Shown here: one piece after another, positions 7,552 through 12,768 of the stretch
Numbering within the stretch: position 1 is the first letter of the stretch
Layout of the letters: each line of letters begins with the position of its first letter
Source of the DNA: Bacteroidota bacterium
GTDB lineage: Bacteria > Bacteroidota > Bacteroidia > Chitinophagales > Chitinophagaceae
Length of the DNA stretch: 13,427 bases
Assembly (NCBI GenBank): GCA_023427575.1
Contig: JAEZAY010000497.1
Coordinates: 1-13,427 of the forward strand
Reading direction: 5' to 3'
Translations under genes and position numbers: made by a program
Notes under the pieces: generated by a model
Databases searched by the model: none
What the model was told of the DNA's origin: nothing
The model's input: only the letters and a program-made list of their open reading frames with translations

Positions 7552-8466
7552 ATGAAAAAAACATCCCTTTTAGTATTCAGTGCCATTATGCTGATGCTTG
7601 CAGCCTGCTCTGAGAACGCGGGTTTTAAAAAGACCAAAAGCGGCCTGGTGTACAAAATTATTTCCGAGGGCAAAGGCCCTCAGGTGAAAACCGGTGAATT
7701 CCTGAAAGTGCATTACACTCAAAGCATTAAGGGCAGTAACAACAAAGACAGCATTCTTGGCACCAGCCGTGATGGAATGCCTACTTATGCGCAGGTCGAT
7801 AGCGTGGGTGATATCTACAATCCCGCCGCCATTTTCGGTATGCTTTCCAAAGGTGATAGCGTTATCATTGTGATGGAAGCCGATAGTCTTTACAAAGTAG
7901 CGGAACAACGTCCGCCATTTATTAAGGCGAAAGACAAACTGACCCTTACCTTTAAAGTTGTTGATATTATCAGCAACGAAGAAGCTTTGCGTGCCGACCA
8001 GGAATCGCTGATGCAAAATCAGAAAGAGAAAGAAGTAAAAGACATCGAAGCATATCTGGAAAAAAATAATATCCAGGCGCAGAAAACGGAAAAAGGAACC
8101 TTTGTTCAGATTGAAAATCCAGGCACCGGCATTGCAGCCGATTCAGGCAAAACCGTAACGGTCATGTACACCGGTAAAACGTTTGAAGGGGTGGCCTTTG
8201 ATTCAAATATAGATTCCAGTTTCGGACATACTGATCCGTACAAACTTGTGATCGGATCACGTGGCGCCATTGAAGGCTGGGACGATGGATTGCGTTTGTT
8301 CCGCAAAGGTGGAAAAGGAAAATTATTTATTCCTTCCATGCTGGCTTATGGTGGTAACCCGCCTCCCGGAGCTCCTTTTAAACCATTCGAAAACCTGATG
8401 TTTGAGGTAGAGGTTCTGGATGTTACGAATACTCCGCAACAACCAAACCCGCAGTTTCCCAGATAA
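7552..8466 (+). CDS. FKBP-type peptidyl-prolyl isomerase lipoprotein with two FKBP-like domains
   Basis: The 304-residue product has a lipoprotein signal with lipobox LAAC (Cys19). The first FKBP-like domain (about 29-140) starts SGLVYKIISEGKGP and has LKVHYT, but lacks the usual GWDEGL segment and looks catalytically degenerate. A charged linker follows (about 141-172). The C-terminal FKBP domain (about 178-292) is canonical: VMYTGKTFEGVAFDS, VIGSRGAIEGWDDGL (GWDDGL 242-247), PSMLAYGG and LMFEVEVLDV, covering the aromatic pocket. It should catalyse cis-trans proline isomerisation or chaperone proteins outside the inner membrane. No clear promoter is visible in the 63 bases before it, so read-through from the nrnA-like gene is possible. 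A strong terminator follows. Confidence 0.93.
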   Translation: MKKTSLLVFSAIMLMLAACSENAGFKKTKSGLVYKIISEGKGPQVKTGEFLKVHYTQSIKGSNNKDSILGTSRDGMPTYAQVDSVGDIYNPAAIFGMLSKGDSVIIVMEADSLYKVAEQRPPFIKAKDKLTLTFKVVDIISNEEALRADQESLMQNQKEKEVKDIEAYLEKNNIQAQKTEKGTFVQIENPGTGIAADSGKTVTVMYTGKTFEGVAFDSNIDSSFGHTDPYKLVIGSRGAIEGWDDGLRLFRKGGKGKLFIPSMLAYGGNPPPGAPFKPFENLMFEVEVLDVTNTPQQPNPQFPR

Positions 8467-8484
8467 TTGAAACCAGTCATTTTA

Positions 8485-9339
8485 TTACAGGCCTTCTTCC
8501 ATCCGGAAGGAGGCTTTTTTTATCTCACTGCAAAGCTTAACCGCTTCAAGGGCTTCCTTCACATCATGAACGCGAAGGATAGAAGCTCCATTCAAAATGG
8601 CAATGGTATTCAACACCGTGGTTCCGTTCAAAGCTTTTTCGGCATCGATTCCCAGGGTTTTATAAATGGTTCCTTTTCTTGAAACCCCGATCAGCAGGGG
8701 CTTACCAGGTATTTTCAGAACCGGAATCGCGTTCAGGATTTCAAAATTTTGGGCGATTGTTTTTGAGAATCCGATGCCGGGATCCAGGATGAGATCGTGG
8801 ATGCCCGCGTCCTGGCAAACACGGATCCGTTCGATGAAATAATCGGTGATTTCGCCCATCAGATCTTTATAACTGGTAAAATCATTCATGGTTTGTGGTG
8901 TGCCCCGCATATGCATGCAGATATAAGGTACCCGCATCTGAGCGGCCAGGGGTATAATCTCGGGGTCGATATGCCCGCCGCTAATATCATTAATAATAGC
9001 GCCACCGGCTTCGATGGCTAATTTCGCCACCCTTGCATAAAAGCTATCCACCGAAATAATGGCATCGGGAAAATTTTTGATTATTAATTCAATCGCGGGA
9101 ATCAGGCGCTGTAATTCTTCCCCGGCAGAAATCAGGGTAGAACCCGGCCGGGTGCTTTGCCCTCCAAGATCGAGAATGGCGGCTCCCTCAAGAAGCATTT
9201 GTTCGGCTTTCCGAAGAATTTGCATCTCCGTATCTGCCCGGCTTTTATGATAGAAAGAATCCGGCGTGACATTGATAATCCCCATAACGATGGGTTCATC
9301 AATCGTTAACAATCTTCCTTTGCAGTTCAATGTGAACAT
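8485..9339 (-). CDS. folP: dihydropteroate synthase
   Basis: FolP joins 6-hydroxymethyl-7,8-dihydropterin pyrophosphate to p-aminobenzoate to make dihydropteroate; it is the sulfonamide target. The 284-residue TIM barrel is complete: MGIINVTPDSF (Asn23), GAAILDLGGQSTRPGS (loop 2, 61-67), SVDSF (Asp98), IINDISGG (Asn117-Asp118), CMHMRGTP, DPGIGF (187-192), IGVSRKG (SRKG 220-223) and RVHDV (256-260). The start at 9339 gives the normal MFTLNCKG N-terminus. It is divergent from the DUF1599 gene across 71 bases. Its last codons overlap the terminator hairpin of the convergent FKBP gene. No sulfonamide-resistance insertion is apparent in loop 2. Confidence 0.97.
   Translation of the reverse strand: MFTLNCKGRLLTIDEPIVMGIINVTPDSFYHKSRADTEMQILRKAEQMLLEGAAILDLGGQSTRPGSTLISAGEELQRLIPAIELIIKNFPDAIISVDSFYARVAKLAIEAGGAIINDISGGHIDPEIIPLAAQMRVPYICMHMRGTPQTMNDFTSYKDLMGEITDYFIERIRVCQDAGIHDLILDPGIGFSKTIAQNFEILNAIPVLKIPGKPLLIGVSRKGTIYKTLGIDAEKALNGTTVLNTIAILNGASILRVHDVKEALEAVKLCSEIKKASFRMEEGL
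8491..8521 (+). terminator. intrinsic terminator of the FKBP lipoprotein gene, inside the folP coding end
   Basis: GCCTTCTTCC (8491-8500) pairs over ten positions, one of them a G-U, with GGAAGGAGGC (8505-8514) around the loop ATCC, followed by seven T residues. It lies 24 bases past the FKBP stop. On the minus strand the same DNA encodes the last residues of FolP, and no T-tract follows there, so it should act only on plus-strand transcripts. Confidence 0.85.
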
Positions 9340-9356
9340 GGGCGCTTATCTTTACA

Positions 9357-9386
9357 TTTGACCCGGTAAAGTTGGTTATAAATTTT
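9357..9386 (+). promoter_or_regulatory. possible promoter for the DUF1599-DoxX/MauE operon
   Basis: TTTG at 9357-9360 is followed after 18 bases by TAAATTTT at 9379-9386, seven of eight matches to TAnnTTTG. The spacing is slightly shorter than usual. It lies 24 bases before the ATG at 9411 and, if real, excludes the TTG start at 9372. Confidence 0.4.
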
Positions 9387-9410
9387 TACTATAAAAGATT
9401 CTTTCAGTTC

Positions 9411-9959
9411 ATGAGTAATACCCTGGATCAGTATCAGTCGGAATTGGAGCTTTGCAAGGAGATTTTTTTAAAGAAGGCCAGCGACTATGGAACTTCCTGG
9501 AGAGTTTTGCGGCCCGTGTCCATTCTGGACCAGCTTTTTATTAAAGCACAACGGATCCGAACCATCCAGGAGAAAAAACAACAAAAAGTGGCCGAAGATA
9601 TCGGCGGTGAATTCCGGGCGATCGTAAATTATGCCCTCATCGGGTTGATCCAGCTCGATAATCCGGACGGGGCGGAGGAATGGGCGCTTGAAAAAGTAAA
9701 TCGTTTGTATGAGGAAAAAGCTTCGCTTGCAAAAAATACCATGGTGGCCAAAAATCACGATTATGGTGAGGCCTGGCGAAGTATGAGCCAGGAAAGTTTT
9801 GTAGACCTGATCCTGATGAAGCTGATGCGCATGCGCCAGATAATTGCCAACGATGGAAAAACAATTATCAGCGAAGGCATCGATTCCAATTATATAGATA
9901 TTATAAATTACGCTTTGTTCGCCCTGATCCTGATCAGAGAAGGTCAGCATGCAGGCTAA
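9411..9959 (+). CDS. DUF1599 (Nmad1-like) protein with two internal repeats
   Basis: The 182-residue soluble protein is built from two copies of one helical module. Copy 1 (about 13-80) has KASDYGTSWRVLRP, DQLFIKAQRIRTIQE and EFRAIVNYALIGLIQL. Copy 2 (about 102-172) has AKNHDYGEAWRSM, DLILMKLMRMRQI and NYIDIINYALFALILI. DYG-to-NYAL spacing is 48 and 49 residues. This is the DUF1599 family, which I recall Pfam also calls nucleotide modification associated domain 1; the molecular function is unestablished. I choose the ATG at 9411 over an upstream TTG (9372), which lies between the putative promoter elements. It precedes the DoxX/MauE gene by 30 bases and is divergent from folP, a neighbourhood I recall as common in Bacteroidota. 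No signal peptide is present, so it is probably cytoplasmic. Confidence 0.88.
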   Translation: MSNTLDQYQSELELCKEIFLKKASDYGTSWRVLRPVSILDQLFIKAQRIRTIQEKKQQKVAEDIGGEFRAIVNYALIGLIQLDNPDGAEEWALEKVNRLYEEKASLAKNTMVAKNHDYGEAWRSMSQESFVDLILMKLMRMRQIIANDGKTIISEGIDSNYIDIINYALFALILIREGQHAG

Positions 9960-9989
9960 TGAATCGTTCTACCCCCAAATCAGTATATA

Positions 9990-11114
9990 ATGAAAATGGC
10001 CCTCACGATTATCCGCTGGATTGTTGGAATAGTTTTTATTTTCTCCGGATTAATTAAAGCAAACGACCCACTCGGACTCAGTTATAAAACGCAGGAATTT
10101 TTTGAGGTCTGGAACCTGCATGGCCTGAACAGCACCACACTGGCTCTTTCGGTGATTATGATCGCCTTTGAGATCATTGCCGGCGTGGCGGTATTGCTGG
10201 GGTGGAAAATGCGGCTGTTCAGCTGGTTACTGCTTATCCTCATTCTGTTCTTTACTTTCCTGACCGGCTATGCGCTTTTCTCGGGAAAAATCAAAGAATG
10301 CGGATGTTTCGGGGATTGTATTCCGATTCAGGCGCACCAGTCATTTATTAAAGACGTTATCCTGCTGGTTCTGATCGGAATCATTTTCCTGTACAGAAAT
10401 AAGATCCGGCCCGTGCTCACCGCTTCCGCCAGTTTCGTAATCCTGTTTTTTACCGTGGTATTTTCGTTTAGCCTGCAGTGGTATACCCTGCGCTATCTTC
10501 CCATCGTGGATTGTTTGCCCTATAAAGAGGGAAATAATATTCCTGAAAAAATGAAGATCCCCGCCGGCGCTATTCCGGATAGTTCCGTCATCAGTTTTGT
10601 ATATAATGTGAACGGAAAAGAAGTGGAATTTACAGCGGATAAATTTCCCGATGATTTCGACGATTCACTTTACCAGTTCGTGCGTCGTTACGATAAAATT
10701 GTTCGCAAGGGCAATGCTTCTCCTTCTATTAAAGATTTTTCATTACAAACGCAGTCCGGCAATGATACCACGCTTGCCTTACTGAATGAAGAGGGCTATC
10801 AGTTATATCTGTTCTTTCAGAATCAATTTCCGGATGGAGGATGGCATAAACACCTGAATCAGCTGTTAGATGAAGCCGCCAACAAGGGCATTAGCAGCTT
10901 TATTGTTACCAATATTGGCTTTGATGATATTCAAACCAATGATCCAGGGTTTTTTAGCAAGATGACTCCCCTGCGTTCGGATGCCGTAGCCATTAAAACA
11001 GCGGCCCGCACCAACCCTACCATAATGCTGGTAAATAAGGGAGACATTGAAAAGAAATGGAGTTATGCCCGGCTTGATTATGCGATTAAACATATCCGGG
11101 AGCTTAAACGGTAA
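9990..11114 (+). CDS. DoxX/MauE-like membrane protein with thioredoxin-like tail (BT_3928 type)
   Basis: This 374-residue protein has a membrane domain and a soluble domain. Likely helices lie near residues 5-22, 50-70, 75-98, 120-135 and 141-162. Between helices 3 and 4 is CGCFGDC (104-110), the Cys-rich loop typical of MauE-like proteins, and another Cys follows helix 5 (IVDCLPYKEG, Cys175). The C-terminal part (about 245-370) resembles a thioredoxin-fold domain: IKDFSLQTQSGND, YQLYLFF, ISSFIVTN and NPTIMLVNKGDI with its cis-Pro-like NP. The usual CxxC is absent (FQNQFPDGGW at that site). A role in envelope redox or thiol transfer is inferred from the cysteines; the family is uncharacterised to my knowledge. 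It is probably co-transcribed with the DUF1599 gene. A second in-frame ATG lies at 9996. Confidence 0.88.
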   Translation: MKMALTIIRWIVGIVFIFSGLIKANDPLGLSYKTQEFFEVWNLHGLNSTTLALSVIMIAFEIIAGVAVLLGWKMRLFSWLLLILILFFTFLTGYALFSGKIKECGCFGDCIPIQAHQSFIKDVILLVLIGIIFLYRNKIRPVLTASASFVILFFTVVFSFSLQWYTLRYLPIVDCLPYKEGNNIPEKMKIPAGAIPDSSVISFVYNVNGKEVEFTADKFPDDFDDSLYQFVRRYDKIVRKGNASPSIKDFSLQTQSGNDTTLALLNEEGYQLYLFFQNQFPDGGWHKHLNQLLDEAANKGISSFIVTNIGFDDIQTNDPGFFSKMTPLRSDAVAIKTAARTNPTIMLVNKGDIEKKWSYARLDYAIKHIRELKR

Positions 11115-11167
11115 GAAGGTTTGATAAAAGACTTGTAATTTATATTTTATAAACGAACGGCGGTGAT

Positions 11168-11231
11168 AATGTGCCAATGTGCGAATGTGCCAATGTGGAA
11201 ATGTGATAATTTGATAATTTGATAATGTGAT
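11168..11231 (+). repeat. tandem array of eight 8-bp units (AATGTGNN / AATTTGAT)
   Basis: Eight consecutive units begin at 11168, 11176, 11184, 11192, 11200, 11208, 11216 and 11224. Their sequences in order are AATGTGCC, AATGTGCG, AATGTGCC, AATGTGGA, AATGTGAT, AATTTGAT, AATTTGAT and AATGTGAT. The first four are the left arm of an inverted repeat; the last four, all ending GAT, have no partner. The 8-bp period is exact with no slippage. Confidence 0.95.
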
Positions 11232-11291
11232 AATCATTGGTGTCCGGGTAATAAGACACAGCTAAAGAATATAACTGTCCGGATTTGAATG

Positions 11292-11323
11292 TGCACATTG
11301 GCACATTCGCACATTTGCACATT
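11292..11323 (-). repeat. inverted array of four 8-bp units
   Basis: On the plus strand the units are TGCACATT, GGCACATT, CGCACATT and TGCACATT, the complement of the AATGTGNN units at 11168-11199. At the inner end, AATGTGCACATT (11288-11299) is a perfect 12-bp palindrome created by one plus-oriented unit running into the inverted array. Confidence 0.93.
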
Positions 11324-11379
11324 CCCTTATGCCGGAAGTTTCAATTTTTAGGATTTATTCCGGAGCCCGATTTTTTTGC

Positions 11380-11406
11380 TCCACTTTTTTTCTAAAAAAA
11401 AGTGGA
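11380..11406. repeat. perfect 12-bp hairpin with T7/A7 stem
   Basis: TCCAC followed by seven T (11380-11391) pairs perfectly with seven A followed by GTGGA (11395-11406) around the loop CTA. No T-tract follows on the plus strand. Reading minus, it would be followed by GCAAAAAAATC, also no T-tract. It is therefore not a standard terminator; it may be a dispersed hairpin repeat or a structural element. Confidence 0.85.
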
Positions 11407-11487
11407 AGTGGTCATTTCCTATGACTGCTCGTAAATTACTATTGGTAATAGGTTTCGCGTGAATGGAAAATTATTATCTGGACAACA

Positions 11488-12408
11488 ATGATAAAAAGAT
11501 TTGATATGAAACTAAGTTTAGCAGTCTTATTTATCACGTTTATAGCAGCTGCCTGCGCCCGGAAACTGGCGCCGGATTGGAATTTTGACAAAACACGTTA
11601 TCAGGCAAAGGATCATACGGCTGAAAATCTTTTTTCATCCAATATTGAAGGCCCGGCCGTTGATCGCTCGGGGCGGCTTTTTGTTGTTAATTACGAGAAA
11701 GACGGGACCATTGGTTTAGTCCATCCCAACGGTTCTGTTGAGCTTTTCCTACTACTTCCTGAAAACAGTACGGGCAACTCCATTCAGTTCAAAGCCGACG
11801 GCAGGATGCTGGTGGCTGATTTTACCGGCCACAATATTCTGGAAATTGATCCGGAAACTAAACGGGTTGCCGTTTATTGCCATGAACCGCGGTTCAACCA
11901 GCCCAACGATATCTGCATTCATTCCAATGGAATGGTATTCGCATCCGATCCGAACTGGAAAGAAGGGACCGGTCAGCTTTGGCGGATTGATCCGGATAGA
12001 AGGGCGGTATTGCTAGCTGCAGACATGGGAACAACCAATGGAATTTGCCTGAGCCCCGATGAAAAAACGCTCTACGTCAACGAAAGCATTCAAAGAAATA
12101 TCTGGGCCTTTGATCTGGACGCAAAGGGCGGAATTTCCAATAAGCGTTTGTTAACCACCGTTAGTGATCATGGTTTTGACGGAATGAAGTGCGACCGGGA
12201 TGGAAATTTATATGTTACCCGCTATGGAAAAGGGACCGTTGCCATTTATAACCGCGGTGGAAAATTGATCCGGGAAGTATCGCTGAAAGGAAAAAAGGTA
12301 AGCAATATTACTTTTGGCGGAAAAGATGGAAAAACGGCATTTGTAACTTTGCAGGATAGAAAAGGCATTGAAAAATTCAGAGTGGATGCCGGATCTGAAT
12401 TTAAATAG
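11488..12408 (+). CDS. SMP-30/gluconolactonase-like (SGL) beta-propeller lipoprotein
   Basis: The 306-residue product carries a lipoprotein signal with lipobox AAAC (Cys23, or Cys17 if translation starts at the in-frame ATG at 11506), followed by a six-bladed propeller of the SGL family. Candidate metal-site residues match SMP-30/gluconolactonase: Glu54 in IEGPAVDRSG, Asn140 in QPNDICIHSNG, Asn184 in TTNGICLSPDEKTLYVNES and Asp231 in HGFDGMKCDRDGNLYVT. All four are present, so a metal-dependent lactonase or related hydrolase exposed outside the inner membrane is likely; the substrate is unknown. It is a single-gene unit downstream of the repeat region. It ends only 9 bases from the stop of the convergent DUF721 gene, with no terminator between. 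Confidence 0.9.
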   Translation: MIKRFDMKLSLAVLFITFIAAACARKLAPDWNFDKTRYQAKDHTAENLFSSNIEGPAVDRSGRLFVVNYEKDGTIGLVHPNGSVELFLLLPENSTGNSIQFKADGRMLVADFTGHNILEIDPETKRVAVYCHEPRFNQPNDICIHSNGMVFASDPNWKEGTGQLWRIDPDRRAVLLAADMGTTNGICLSPDEKTLYVNESIQRNIWAFDLDAKGGISNKRLLTTVSDHGFDGMKCDRDGNLYVTRYGKGTVAIYNRGGKLIREVSLKGKKVSNITFGGKDGKTAFVTLQDRKGIEKFRVDAGSEFK

Positions 12409-12417
12409 GCAGCACCA

Positions 12418-12699
12418 TCAATTAATCACTACTTCGCGGATGGTCTTTTCGCCCAGCGCTTCATTTACTCTTTCAATGATTTTTTCTTTCTGATAATGCA
12501 GCTCCTGTTTCAGGGGCGCAACGGAAGTGGTTATGTAAAGGGTTTGACCGTGGATCTGAATTTTCTCGGTGTACTTGGCAATGGTTCTTCCCATAATATT
12601 CTCCCAAACATCAGTGATCTGAAGCGCCAGGATGGAACCCCGGAATTTGCTTTTTTCCAGAAATTTTTTCAATGCGTCGCCCAGCGAATACTCAGCCAT
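12418..12699 (-). CDS. DUF721 (DciA-like) protein
   Basis: This 93-residue protein begins MAEYSLGDALKKFLEKSKF and contains VWENIMGRTIAKYTEKIQIHGQTLYITTSVAPLKQEL, the DUF721 core with its conserved Trp-x-x-ImG and SxxxxxEL segments. DUF721 is related to DciA, the ancestral loader of the DnaB replicative helicase, so a replication role is possible. Bacteroidota members are short and I cannot show function from sequence. The frame extends to a GTG at 12738, but the ATG at 12699 matches the usual family N-terminus. It lies 69 bases downstream of recF on the same strand, a linkage I recall as common in Bacteroidota, and probably shares its transcript. Confidence 0.85.
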   Translation of the reverse strand: MAEYSLGDALKKFLEKSKFRGSILALQITDVWENIMGRTIAKYTEKIQIHGQTLYITTSVAPLKQELHYQKEKIIERVNEALGEKTIREVVIN

Positions 12700-12768
12700 A
12701 ACGCGAAAATAGGAAAGAATCAGAGATTTACTTAGCACCTGCGATTTCAGTACGAATCTTTGTTTTAC

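Larger units (their letters stand above)
11168..11323. repeat. long inverted repeat made of 8-bp units, 32-base arms
   Basis: The left arm 11168-11199 pairs with the reverse complement of 11292-11323 at 30 of 32 positions; the order of the variable dinucleotides is conserved (CC/CA, CG/CG, CC/CC, GA/CA). The arms are separated by 92 bases. Transcribed RNA could form a 32-bp stem with two mismatches. This organisation suggests a discrete dispersed element rather than simple slippage. Similar AATGTG and AATTTGA arrays are, as I recall, frequent between genes in Bacteroidota. Confidence 0.9.
11115..11487. other. 373-base gene-free region with inverted short repeats
   Basis: This is the only stretch over 300 bases without a credible gene. 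It holds an 8-bp tandem array (11168-11231), an inverted array (11292-11323), a spacer with a duplicated TGTCCGG, and a T7/A7 hairpin (11380-11406). No intrinsic terminator for the DoxX/MauE gene is visible. For the gene at 11488 the only -7 candidate is a weak TAGGTTTC at 11449-11456, with no -33 partner. Frames on the minus strand through the repeats give low-complexity peptides and are not genes. Confidence 0.8.

Noticed and set aside
9372..9410. Longer DUF1599 start at TTG 9372
   Set aside because: The start lies between the likely promoter elements and the added residues are not family-like; ATG 9411 is better.
9959..10060. Short open frame starting ATG at 9959 that overlaps the DUF1599 stop (TAATG)
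   Set aside because: It gives about 32 residues without recognisable features and runs out of frame into the DoxX/MauE gene, which has its own ATG at 9990.
11140..11322. Minus-strand open frame of 60 codons (MCKCANV...) and an overlapping 123-codon frame through the repeats
   Set aside because: Both are translations of the 8-bp tandem units (three units equal eight codons), giving repetitive peptides with no domain; they are artefacts of the repeat.
11160..11330. CRISPR array
   Set aside because: Units are 8 bp, contiguous and without spacers, and they invert in the second half; no cas genes are nearby.
12700..12738. Longer DUF721 start at GTG 12738
   Set aside because: The extra 13 residues precede the usual MAEYSLGDAL-type family start and the GTG has no visible ribosome binding site.
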